From positions 1,408,859 through 1,472,858 of the forward strand of contig JXTC01000030.1 in assembly GCA_002914845.1 (NCBI GenBank): a stretch of 64,000 nucleotides of DNA, written 5' to 3'. A program made the position numbers and the translations under genes. This document shows, in pieces, positions 11,893-24,100 of the stretch; position 1 is the first letter of the stretch; every line of letters starts with the position of its first letter. This DNA comes from Trema orientale (taxonomy: Eukaryota; Streptophyta; Magnoliopsida; Rosales; Cannabaceae). The notes below the pieces were generated by a model, which was given only the letters and a program-made list of their open reading frames with translations, made no database searches and was not told where the DNA came from.

Positions 11893-12623
11893 AGTTGAGG
11901 ATATTATTACTGTGCAAAACAACATATTTTAACAGTAACTCGGTTTTTGTTATGATTTTCCAGATTTGCCCCTCGGGTGGTTGTAGAGAGTGGATGCCTG
12001 GTGGGGACTTTCACGTAATTTCGGATAGGATGTCTATGTTGTTTATAATTTTGCCCTTAGAATTGTGTGTAGGTTTATGAGTGGGTATGGCTATTTGGTC
12101 ATTTTAATTTTTTTGGCTTTGTGATTTGGCCGAATTGCCCTTTGATCTTTGTGTTTGGGTGAGTAGTTGGGCTGGGTTTTGTAGTCTTTTCGCATAGCCC
12201 TTGGTTATTCTGCCTGTCTCTCTCATGTATTTTCTTTATTATATAACTAAAAACTAAAATTGAGGAGATTAACACTATGCAAACAACGCATTTTACTGTA
12301 CAAAAAATAGTAACTTAGTTTTTGTTATGATTTTCTCGATTTGCCCCTTGGATTGTTGTGAAGAGTGGCTGCCTAGTCGGGACTTTTACATAATTTTGGA
12401 TGGGGCGTTTATGGTTTTATAATTTTGCCCTTAGAATTGTACGTACGGTTTATGAGTGGGTATGGCTATTTGGACATTTTAATTTATTGGGCTTTGTGAT
12501 TTGGCCGAATTGCCCTTTGATCTTTGCGTTTGGGTGAATAGTTGGGCTGGGTTTCGTAGTCTTTTCACATGGTCTTTAGTTGCTCTGCCTATCTCTCATT
12601 TGATTTCTTTATTCTAATGCCTT

Positions 12624-12664
<41 letters not shown>

Positions 12665-15365
12665 AACCTTTGAATACCTCTCTTTTTTTTCATCTTTTTT
12701 CGCTTTTTCAGATTATTTGTCTCTCTTTCTTTTTCCTTCAAGATCTTAGTTTTGTCTATTTTTTTTTTCATTTGATCTTAGTTTTGTCTATTTTTTTTTC
12801 ATTTGTTGTTTGTGTCACGTTTTCAGATCTCATTTTGTCTCTGTTTGCAGGCTTTTCCTTCGTTTTTTTTTTTTTTTTTNATTTGATCAACTGGGTTCCT
12901 GCTAATTAATTGGTATTTTCACATTAGTCAGCTTTTACGGCTTATTAGCTTTTTTTTTTTTTTTTTTTGGATTTGACTTTATGCATCTGAGATGTTCTCC
13001 GTTTTTATTGTCTTGGTTACTTGGGTTTCCTTCTTCTGTAGTATTTCTTTGATCTATTCTTTCTTTATATTTTTATTTTGTTATTGTTATTATTATTTTT
13101 TATATATAATATTACTCATGTTCTGTGTTGTTATCTATTTGATGATTATGCTTCAAATAATATATATTTTCTTTGTTTTTTAGTTTTTTTAATTCTATTT
13201 TCTTACTATAATTATTATTATTATTATTATTATTAATTCTTCTCTATTTTGGGTTATGGAATTCTATGGGCTGATTTCTTACTACTGTATTTTGGGATGC
13301 TTTGTTGGGCTTTGACTTCTCAATGTGGGCTTTTTATTGTTTGGACCTAAGTCTTTGTGCAGGTTTTTCTTAATTTAAAATACCTTAATCATATTTTCTT
13401 AAAAGTTCTACACTATTCTTGAAAATACTTTCAGAATAATTTTATTTATTTTTTAATTATCTATGTTTGATATTTGTTATGTCTCCCAGATTTTCAAGAT
13501 AGTAATTATGATTTCTTTTTTAGCTTTTAGTGATCTGTCTATTACCAATTATGTAATTTGAATGGTACTTAATGTTGCGTTGATATTTCTATATTATTTT
13601 CGTCCTAAAAGAGGAAAGAGAAAAAAAGACAAAAGAATAAAAAATAATAATAATTCAATGCAGAGAAGCAAAATAAGGAAAGCTTTTCTTTAATACCTTT
13701 TTAGGGTTTTTTTATATATATTTTAATGAGATATTTGTTCCTTTCACTATTTCTTTATTTTAGAAAATGTGCTCAGTAAGTTTCTATTTTTTTTTAAATT
13801 TAAATATATTTCTTTTTTTAAATTTGTCCTCCTCTCTAGTATTGCCATGTATAAAAATTTTTTAATGCTCTGTGTATTCTTTTCACTGTGCTTTGACTAT
13901 ATATACTTGGCTTATTTACTGTACTCCTGATATGCTTTTTTTCTCTCTGTTTCTCTTCACTCATAATTTACTCAGTTTGTCTATTGTTTATATAATCCTT
14001 TGCTGTCTGTAATTGATCTAAAGAGTTTTTCCTGGAAATATTCGAGGTATTATTGCTCTTTATGATCTTCTGTTATACAGTTTTTCTTTTGCTTCCTTTC
14101 AATTATAACTATACTTTGTTTTAATATTCATTAGTATATACCCTATATTCTGTTGATGCACTGTTAAAGCATTTATTTCTTTATTATTGTATTTAGTATC
14201 ATGTACTCTTTGAATATTTTATTAAATACTTTTGCTCATAATTTTGCTCTTATTTCTTTATCTTATTTATTAATACTAACTATCTACTTTACATTTATTC
14301 TACTTAAATATTTAGCTCTTTGTTTTGTATGTTAGATATTGTAGAATGATCTGATATTGCTTTTAATGTTTCTGTATTTGATTTGTTTAGTGTTTGTTTT
14401 CTAAATTTTTTTTTTCTTCTTTTTTTTTTTAGTTCCTTTATGTATCTCTTCACTTCTCTGTTTTTTTCTCTGTTACTTTTATTTGTTCTTCTCCAAATCG
14501 TTTAGCTCTGTTTATTCTTCTATAAACGGTTTTTATAGAGTCTTTTTTTTTCTTCTTTTTTTTAATCTTATTACTATTTTATTATTTTTTAACTATATTT
14601 TGTAATGTATTACATATTTGGCAATGATGATTAAATGTCTCTTAATCATATGGAATTAAATACTAATTACCCATAAATTGTCGTGTATAATAGCTACTAT
14701 TATAGAGTTGAAGAGTAGGTTACTATACAAATGGCAGTGGCTTAGTTTTTATCAGAATTGTATGAGTTTGACCTTAGAGTGGGGAGTGGTATAGATATTA
14801 CTATACAAACAACGTATTTTACTGTACAAAAAACAGTAATTTAGCTTTAATTATAATTTTTTGGATTTGTCCCTTAGGTTGTGGGGAGTGGCTACCTAGT
14901 GAGAGCTTTCACGTAATTTCAAATTGGGTGTTCATGTTATTTACAATTTTGTCTTTAGAATTATGTGTACGGTTTGTGAGTGGGTATGGCTATTTGGTCA
15001 TTTTAATTTTTTGGGCTTTGTGATTTGGCCGAATTGCCTTTTGATCTTTGCATTTGGGTGAGTAGTTAGGCTGAATTTTGTAGTCTTTTCGTATGATCGT
15101 TGGTTATTTCGCCTATCTTTGTCATTTGTTTTCTTCATTTTGATGCATTTATCTCTCTCTCTCTCTAACCTTTGAATACTTCTCTCTATGGTTTTGCCCT
15201 TAGGATTATTTCTATGATTTATAAGTGGGTGTGACCACCTGGTCTTTTCACTTCCAAATTTTCTGATCAGACCGAATTAGTTTTCCTCTTATATATTTGA
15301 ATAGGGCTTTTGATTGGGTCTTTTTTGTATGGCCTTCGGTTATTCTATCTGATATCCTCTTATTA
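11893..15365. repeat. Block of about 400-bp direct repeats around a T-rich core
   Basis: Related direct repeats lie at about 11893-12239 (A), 12258-12690 (B) and 14793-15188 (C), with degenerate pieces near 14726-14788 and 15192-15365. Shared landmarks are TTTGCCCCT, then TTTTGCCCTTAGAATT, GAGTGGGTATGGCTATTTGG and TTTGTGATTTGGCCGAATTG. Between B and C, about 12690-14720, the plus strand is overwhelmingly T with little A, and has a CT microsatellite (about 12627-12663) and an unresolved base at 12880. No ORF of substance. It could be an unknown element with direct terminal repeats (B and C) or a repetitive non-coding transcription unit; the family is not recognised. Confidence 0.6.
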
Positions 15366-16899
15366 CTCCTCTATTTTATCTTCAGTCCTTCTCTGTTTTT
15401 ATTACTGTGTTTCTTGGCTTCATTTACTTAGTAGTTTTTGGGTAATTATGTGTTATATTCCGATGATTCTATTTCTGTAATACGACCAATATAATATATA
15501 TGGCAAATTTTTTTCTTACGTTAATAATATTTTTTTTTGTATTTATCTAATTGCCAGAAACATCGTTTTCACTTTCATGAGTGAGATGTTGTTTCTAAGG
15601 TGGCTAGATAAATACTTAAATACATTATCAAACAAATTTACTATATATTGATAATACTTTTATATGTATAAGCTAAATATTGTTTTTATAATAAACATTA
15701 AATTAGTGATATATGAATAATGATGAAAAAGATTGTTGTTTTGATGGAAAAACAAAAGGACGAAGATCTTAGTATGGAAGAAGACAAGGAAAGCAGCAAA
15801 ATAGACTGTAATTCATATTATTGTAAAATTATTATATAATTGTAAAACAGTTAAAGAAGTATTATTTTCATATATATCCGATTTTGTTACATGTATAATT
15901 TAATATTTTGTTTATTTGGACTGAATAACTTTAATTCTTTATGTAATGAAAATATTTTTTCCCTTTTGATTAATATGAGTTTTGACAACCAAATAAAAGT
16001 ATAGTTAGCTTAAATAGTTTATATATAAAGTATGTAATTTTGGTTCGAAAAATAAGAGGAAGAGATATATATATATATATATATATATGTAAAATATTCG
16101 ACAATATTAGGAGCCTAAAAAAAAAATAAAAATAACATTAGTACTATTAAAGTATTTTGAACAAATAATGTAAATTTATACCTTTGGCCATTAATACTAT
16201 AACAATTTAGTAATACTATAAAAAATAATTACCTAAAATCAAGTTAATATAATCTAAATAGATGAATGCAATAAAAATTAATATATGACAACTTAAAAAA
16301 ATATTTTTATTATTTTATTTATAAATTACATTAAGATACTATTTCATAACCTTTCAAGAAAATAAATACGTTATATTTTATTAAAAAAATTCATTATCTT
16401 TTCTTTTTTAAAATAAACAGATACTTACATTTTATTTTTTCTTCCTATTTTAAAAAAATATATTTTCTTGATTGCAATGCAATGAAGAACAACAAGAGGA
16501 AAAATGAAAGCAGAAGTTATGAAACAAATTATCAAATCACTTTTTTTATAATAATATTTTGTAATATTTGGAACAATATTATATACTATTTTAGACAAAT
16601 ATCATCTTATTGTAAAAAATTAGTACTTGTTGTAAATAATATAACCATTATTTCATAAATAACTACTTTTACAATATAATAACCTATCATATTTTATATA
16701 ATAACTTATTCTACCCGTATCATAATTTAACATAACCCGCAGCAAAAAGGTAGGTTACAAAACTTGTATCATCTATTATTCTGTGCTTTTTTCTCTTCGC
16801 ATAAGGCCAAAAATAAACATATATTTTTTTAGATAAAAAATAAACCTACATTTTGATATTTTCATATTTTATATGTACGTCAAGAGGTAAAATTAATAA
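15366..16899. other. AT-rich intergenic stretch
   Basis: No coding signal. There is an AT microsatellite at about 16064-16088 and long AT-rich runs; nothing else recognisable. Confidence 0.5.
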
Positions 16900-17190
16900 G
16901 GCTCTTTAGAACCTAGATTTTTGGAAGGAAAGAGAAAGAATTTCAAGGGATTCTATTTTCTCATGTTCAGATTTAGACACAAAAAAAAATGATAAAATAA
17001 ATTCTAATAAAACGAGAGTTAAATTTGATGTCATTTTTTAGTATGTAGAACTTTTACAAATTAAGTAGTAAAGCCAAAAAAATTTAAATAAAATTCTATA
17101 CAATTTTAAGAAAATGTTTTCACTATTTTTTTCTTGACTTTTCCTTCCCAATTTTTTTTCCCCTCCAAAGCTCCAGGTTCTAAACGGAGT
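16900..17190. mobile_element. Tourist/PIF-Harbinger-like MITE
   Basis: 291 bp with imperfect inverted ends (GGCTCTTTAGAACCT at left; AGGTTCTAAACGGAGT at right) and a 3-bp TAA duplication at 16897-16899 and 17191-17193, as expected for PIF/Harbinger. Non-coding, AT-rich interior. Confidence 0.7.
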
Positions 17191-18549
17191 TAATTATTAT
17201 TCTGATCAGAGTCAAACGAGATGTCTTGTATAAAGAATATCATCATTGAACAAATTCACTTATAACTTCAAAATTTCATTATAATATATAAAACTCCCAT
17301 TGACTAATTGGAGCCTATCAGCTAATCTTTTAATTTTATATCTCATTCTAAAAAATTATTTCATATTTTATTCCAAAATGTTTTTGTTGACGTCGAATAT
17401 GTTTGTCTACACAAAAAATCGGACTACTATTTTACTTATTTTAATTATATATTATTTCAATTGATGACTAACAAATCTCTGTATCAAACAAAATACATTA
17501 ATTGGAAGTACAAAGCGAGAAAAAACTCAAAAAGTGATTCTAAATGTGAGGATATGTGAACAATTTTAATTAAAGAAAAAATATCTTCATCTGTTACTCT
17601 ATTTAAGTTTACCAAACATTATTTGCAAATTCTTGCAAACTTTTATGATGTGTTATCATTATGAATATAGAAGATCATTTTTTGTCTAAAATATGCCCTG
17701 CATATAAAATAAAAGGCTTGTAAATGACTTTTGGAATAAAAATTTGGATACCAATAAGATAAAATCAATCTTTATTATAAAAATATTTTCACTCTTGTTT
17801 ATTGGTAGAAGTAATACAACATAGGGCGAATTTGGTATTAATGTATTGTGTTGTAGTTGTGATGTAATTGTGCTATAAATAAAAAGCAGCTGTGAGAGGA
17901 AATGTATAAACTTACTAAATTAAATTTACGAAACAGTTATACAATTCAAAAGCAACATTTAAGCATTTGGTAAACCATAAATTATATTTGTCGTGAATTG
18001 ATATTTTAAGAAATTTGTATAATGGAAGTAAATTAGCTTTGTAGAAGTAACATTTATCATGTTTCTCAAATTCTGCTTAAAATAATAGTTACACAACATA
18101 TTTTAAAATCTAATGGTACAAAGTAGAAACTTGCAAAATGCCTCACTCTCTCATGTTTTTACTCTAACCGTTTTTAAAAGCTAAAAGTAGCCTGCAAAAG
18201 TATTTTTACACAATATTGTTGGGCAAGACAACTTTCCCGTTCTTTTTAATTTTATATCATATAATTATATAATTTTGAGATTAAAATTTAAGCTATCTGG
18301 CCCTTAAGGTTTCTTTTTTTGGAATAATCTCTGCCCCTTTAGATTTTTTTTTAACCCATGTTTTTATATATATTTTAGCTTTTGTAAAAAAAATAAAATA
18401 AAAAACATAACCCACGATGTTTCATTATTTTTTTTTTCTCTTGTGAATATGTGGGTTGTGATGATTATGCCTTTGCACCTAAGGTTTTTGTTGACACTCT
18501 TGAAAATTCTGTCATTGATTTTTGAGCAAGTAATTCTAATTGCAAAAAA
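17191..18549. other. AT-rich intergenic stretch
   Basis: No ORF, RNA gene or defined repeat is supported here. Confidence 0.5.
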
Positions 18550-18897
18550 GAATTACAAAAATATAGTGGGTCAATTGTTTGCCAATTTTTGTACCACACT
18601 TTTTTAGAAAAACATCACTTTTAAATTTTTTTTTGAAAATGCTATTTTTAAAAAAATAGTTATTAGTTATTAGTGTTTGAAAATTGGTTACCAGATATTA
18701 GATATATATATATATCAGTTATAAATATTTTTGATTACTAGTTATCAGTGCTCGAAAATCGATTACTGGTTATTATTTTATAAAATGATATTTTTCTAAA
18801 AAAATATTTAAAAAGTAGTATTTTTTTAAAAAATATATTGTACCAGATCTAGAAAAAAAAATAATCCTACCTTATATTTGTAATTATTTCATAAAAA
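18550..18897. mobile_element. Fold-back MITE, same family as 50295-50650
   Basis: Imperfect inverted arms (AATTACAAAAATATAGTGGG at left; TTATATTTGTAATTATTTC at right). The centre is rich in TTACCAG/CTGGTTA words (GGTTACCAG near 18688, TTACTGGTTATTA near 18762) flanked by AAATGaTATTTTTCTAAA blocks. The same order of motifs occurs at 50295-50650, so the two are related copies. Non-coding. Confidence 0.6.
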
Positions 18898-19553
18898 GAA
18901 CATAGATGGCCTAATTTTCTCTTAATAAGGAAGAAATAAATAAAAAAATTACATTACACATCATTAAGATTAAGAATGACGTATTTTGTGGGCTGCATAC
19001 AATATTACTAGAGTTTTCTACTTCTCAATTACCCTTATAATTAGTGTAGTTCTCCTCTCTCTTTTTTTTCGAAACCTTTTAAATGTTTAACAAATACAAA
19101 ATTTTCCATTACTAAAAATTATAAATGATAATAATTTTTCTGTCAAAAAAATAATAATAATTTCTCCACCAACTTAATTTACTAATATTAATTTTAATAA
19201 AAATTTAGCATATATTGGTATGTCAATTTTATATTAGTGTATCAGTTTCGTATTATTATATCACTTTTCACAAACTAATTAAAGTTATATAAAAATTCAA
19301 AAAATAATATATTTAAGCCATATTTTATTAACTCGACCATTTTGCAAATTTTTTCCATAAATTTGGGCATTTTAATAATATTTGAAAAAGACAATTTTTA
19401 AACTTGAGAAATTCGGCCATTTAGCTAATAAGCCCTTCAAAAAATTTGGGCGTGTAACTCTATTTAGAATTGTTTCTATAAAAGTAATTAAGAATTAGGT
19501 GGATAATAAAGGCACTTGGTAAAATTTGTTTTTAGTCATTAGATTCAAAAATA
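18898..19553. other. AT-rich intergenic stretch
   Basis: Nothing recognisable beyond low-complexity A/T runs. Confidence 0.5.
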
Positions 19554-19990
19554 TGTTAGCAAGCACATTGTAAAATCTCACATCGTTTGAGAATGAGAGG
19601 TGTTTAGGTCTTATATGAATATATCATAACAGTTGTAGACACAATCTAAAAATCTTGAGGCATTAAGGCCAAGGTGGGCTATCTCTACATAATAAGAAAG
19701 TCTTGACAAATGGTATCAGGGCTAACTCCAAATGAAAGTACATATAACAACTCTTTCAAAAGAGATGCTAATGTAGATGTTAGTTTCTTAAATCGCTTAA
19801 GAATGAGAGCTAACACTAAGTAAAAATATGGATCTTACAAAAAGAGACTATAGATGATGCTAATGTGAATGTTAAATTACATCGCTTAAGAATATCGCTT
19901 GAGAATGAGAAGTATTTAAGCCTTATAAAAAAGAAAGTCCTTAATTTGTGTAGATGATTCTTGGAAAAGGGCTTTTAGCAAAATGTTTGA
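19554..19990 (+). mobile_element. TRIM-like LTR retrotransposon fossil
   Basis: The sequence opens with TGTTAGCAAGCAC and contains words typical of plant TRIM terminal repeats (ATCTCACATCGTTTGAGAAT, GTGGGCTATCTCTAC). It reaches a TGGTATCAGGGC box at about 19704, close to the usual primer-binding site complementary to initiator-Met tRNA. Related ATCGCTTAAGAATGAGA words recur near 19793 and 19894, suggesting a worn second terminal repeat. It has no coding region, as is normal for TRIMs. It looks old and broken; boundaries are approximate. Confidence 0.6.
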
Positions 19991-21179
19991 ATTTTTTGTG
20001 CAGTTAAAATATGTCTATTTTTCAAACTTCGTTGCAAAATGACTGAATTAAACAAATATACTTAGTATATAAACTAGATTAGGTATCTCAATTGATATAT
20101 TGCAACATAAAAATTCATTTACTCAATATAAAAAACAAACTTGGTGTATAGACATTAGATTAGGTGCAATATATCAATTATTATACCCAAAGGAAAAACT
20201 TGCATATTCGACTATGTAGCTGGAAAAAATATTTTTTTTTTTTAAAAAAAAGTGTGCCTACTCAAAAACGAGGAGTTAAAAAAGGACGCTTGCTAATTAT
20301 TTTTCTAGAAAACCGTAAAGGTGTTGAGGTCAAAGTGGACAATATTTATTTAGGCTTGTCGGTTTTGCTAGTTTCACGTGTGATGTAGGGTACATGGCTG
20401 TGAAAATATCATTTCCACCAAAAGAAATGAGAAATAGAAACTGGGATTGGGAACATTAAATCCCAAATCAGTGTATTCTCCTCCTTGCATAGAAAACCCT
20501 ACGCCCCAACAGAGCGTTTTTTCCTTCCCATCCAATCTTAAACTTACCCATCCTCAAGCATGGAAATTTAAAAATGGAGATACATGAGAATTTAAAGAGA
20601 ATGAGATGCTCAGGTGCGAAGTACAAAAAGAAAATGGCATCAAATCTCAGCAACTCCCAATTTTCGAGTCTAAGTACTTAAATCAATCCTATGACCAACA
20701 CGAAAATTTGTATACCAGAATTGTGCGCCCATCAGTTTGTTCAATCGAGCATATTGGTATTTTCTTCCTGTGATTGACACAAGTTTATTAAATTACAACT
20801 CAACATTGAAACTACCAGAGCCTGCTTCAACATTGCAATTAGATGAAAAGGGCTTCAAAATTTTGCCGATCCTTCAACATTTGTTGCCAGTAAACTCAAT
20901 TTCAGTCACCAATCACCTGATCTATGCAAGGTGATCACCATCGACATTGGCATCTCCTCTACCAAATCTGATGATGGACGCTAACATAATAAGTACTAGG
21001 GTAATTTCCCCCCAAGGGAAACTGCAAACTCAGCAGCCCAACTTTCTCATAAAAAAAAACTACTGCAGTCTCAACTCTCACAATTGGCCTTATTCGTTTG
21101 TTTTCTCCCCCAATATCAGGAGAAATCATAGCAGGACAAGGATGCAGTTGTCAGTTAGACAAAGACAGTTATCGAATGT
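19991..21179. other. Downstream flank of HOS1
   Basis: The part near 21179 is expected to hold the HOS1 3' untranslated region (minus strand). A segment near 20310-20345 (CAAAGTGGACAATATTTATT) resembles words from TRIM-type terminal repeats and may be another scrap. No coding gene is supported. Confidence 0.4.
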
Positions 21180-24100
21180 TCATCTCTTGGCAAGCCTCCT
21201 GCTTCTTCTAACTCCTGTCGTGGGAGTGATAGGATGACTGATTCCCAAAGCACTCTCTGGATGTGGATTATCTTCTTCATCACTGGTTTCATCGGACCTC
21301 CATCTTGGTCCACCATTAACAGCTCGATCATCAACAGTAGAATCCTTCGGCCCATAGCTGAAACTTGGAAAAAAATGTTACAATAAGCAACTAAAATCAA
21401 AAAGATGAAATCATGGCAATTCTCTGCACTTTTTCCGAGAAAACAACGAAACAAAGCATGACCTTGAAATGGGGCGAGAGACGTAAAAAAATAAATGAAC
21501 TTTTACCTCAAACTAACGTCCATGAAATCATCTGAAGAAGTCGTCTTCCAAGGCATGTCATCTCTTTCTGGATGGACCCTTTTACTGGACACACTTGGCT
21601 GTAGGTCAGGTGAAGAATCTCTAAGCAAACCACGGTTACTGCTGGGTGTAATTGCTGGATGAGCTGTTAAACGGCCAGAATATGGACTGCCATTTTCGAG
21701 TTGATTAGCAAATCTGCCTTTTTCCATATCCGGTGATGGTTCATATAATTTATTGTCCTGGAAACTACTATTTTGAGGTACTCTGGAGGGAGTTCTATTC
21801 ACGTCCTTTAATGGTGAGGTATTTAAAGGCCTAACCCGATGAACTGACTTGTCCCCAATCCCAAATTTAAAATGTTTGCTAATACTAATTTGAGGCAGTA
21901 GTCCTGTTTCAGCATTTTGAAATAAACTTCCACCGCCAAGTTCAGAGTGATAATTGTCAAAAGATCCATTCCCTCTAGGGGGAATTTCAAAAGATGATTG
22001 CTTCCATGTACTTGTAAGACCGGTCCACGGAGCAGTAGAGGAATCATTTGATGCAGGGATTAATAAACTACTTGATTTCATACTGTGCACTTCCGGAAAA
22101 TAAGATTTTGCGGGCACTTCCACTTCATCACCGGTAGTAACAGTGAATTCAGGCAGTTTTCCAGCCATTACTTGTTGCCGTTGGACTTCTGGCACCAATG
22201 CCATGCACTTTTCCTGTTTAATAAAAGCAGCTAGTAATTACAAGAAAATACAAAAGTTCACCATATACATGCAGATTTTAACAAAATCTACACCAGGATA
22301 TAAAAAGATTTCTTTCTCAAAAATAGTATATGTTATTATCATAAAAAGTTTTTTATACAAAAAAGTATAGGAGTGCATGTGTCCCTGTAAGAATCCTACA
22401 TGCTTCAGAAAAAGAAAACCACAGCAGTATTTACCAATAAATCATATCCTCCCTAGCATGACTACTCTCTCCTACATCAAAATAATTCACAAAAACAGAG
22501 TCTGCCTAATGTTACATGTGTTTGAAGACAGTGTCTTGAGACTGCTGACCTTACTGAATACAGACAACTGTTTCCATCATTTTATAATGGTAACACAGAG
22601 CAATGACCCCCCCCCCCCCCCCCTTCTTTCTCTCCTACAATTTTTCTTCTTCCTAATTCCTCCTCTTCTGGCCCATGATCAGTAAAGATCAGTGTGGCTT
22701 CATATCCGCAAAGAAATAAAATATCATTGGAGAATAATTCACTGATAAAGTCAGACAGTGAAACCACTTACAATTAATCCTGCTCTCCAGCCACTCACTG
22801 ATCTCATTCTAATTAAAACTTCTTCGATGACAGAGTTCTTCGCAATGAACTCCTGTTCCAGACTTTTAAGTCTTAAATCAACTTGGTAGGCCTCAGAGTA
22901 CCGGTAACGCTGAATTGGTATGCCAAAACAAGTGTATGTCAGGAGAACTCCTTATAAATGTCCCTTTCTGAAACATGAAACTGAATCTATGCACTCAACA
23001 AACACGTGAACAAGACACAGCAAACTGGAATGACGTATGCAATAGTTTTTAAATTACATTGCTTTCTTAAAATGTCAAACACAAAAGGATCAGGATTTTT
23101 TGTAGATCCTTTCCTACAGTATAACAAACTTGTGCGGGATGCTCGAGTTTTTCAGCAATTTTAACCTGACAGAAAATAAGCATTCACGTGTGACAAAACC
23201 ATCATATTTGGGTGAAAACAGGCAATCTCCAATCAGAATGAAGAAATATGATTCACATTAGCTTGACAAGACATGCTAATTTCAAACCTGGGCTCTACAA
23301 CCTCTAAGAAATAATATAAAATAAATGACCAATATGGCCAAGCATGCGAAGAATGACATGGACCTCAAGCATCAACTAGATTTATTGATTAGAAAGACAT
23401 TAATCAGCTTATCCCACAGACGGAATAAAGACCTGACGAGAAGAGAAGAGTTAAGAAATGAGTCTAATGACCATTTATAAATTAATACATAAAAGTCTAA
23501 TGTTATTAGGTTGTCTCTATGCACTATGTACGATATGAAATAAATAAAATATACAGACACAATAATATCCAATAATTCAAATAGTAGTTGTTTATTTGAT
23601 TCACAGAACGTTGAACATTGAACAAGAGGCTCCTAAAAGAAAAGTTAAGATATTTTATCCTCACTTTGAAGATATAAAGTAACTGAAAATCTTACGTTTA
23701 TACTTGTACACTTGCATAATACACATGTATAACTTACAGATGTGATTTTTCTCTCGTTTTCTTAATGGGATGAACTAAGTTTGACGTAATAAAGCGATCA
23801 CACCAGAAGCAAAGCTTGCTTAAAAATGTCTATATGTGGGCAAATCAAATGAGAGAAATGAGATGGACGATGTAAAAAAGAGAATATTAAGTTCGGAAAA
23901 ATGCTTTCAATCAAGAAGAAGAAAAACAAATTGTCTTAGAATTAGAATATTAATGGCCTACACAGTTACCAAGTACGAGCTTACGAATTTCAGGCAACCC
24001 AACAACAAGATAAGAAAAGTTGACTGAAAAGGCCTATATAACACATAGAAGCCACATGGAGAAAATGGCTTTTAAATTGACCCTAACCAAAAGAACTATG

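Noticed and set aside
12589-12771. 60-codon Lys/Arg/Glu-rich minus-strand frame
   Set aside because: Produced by the CT microsatellite and the T-rich strand bias, not by a protein.
22377-22685. 102-codon plus-strand frame over the HOS1 intron
   Set aside because: It lies inside an intron and runs through the poly-C tract; no conservation expected.
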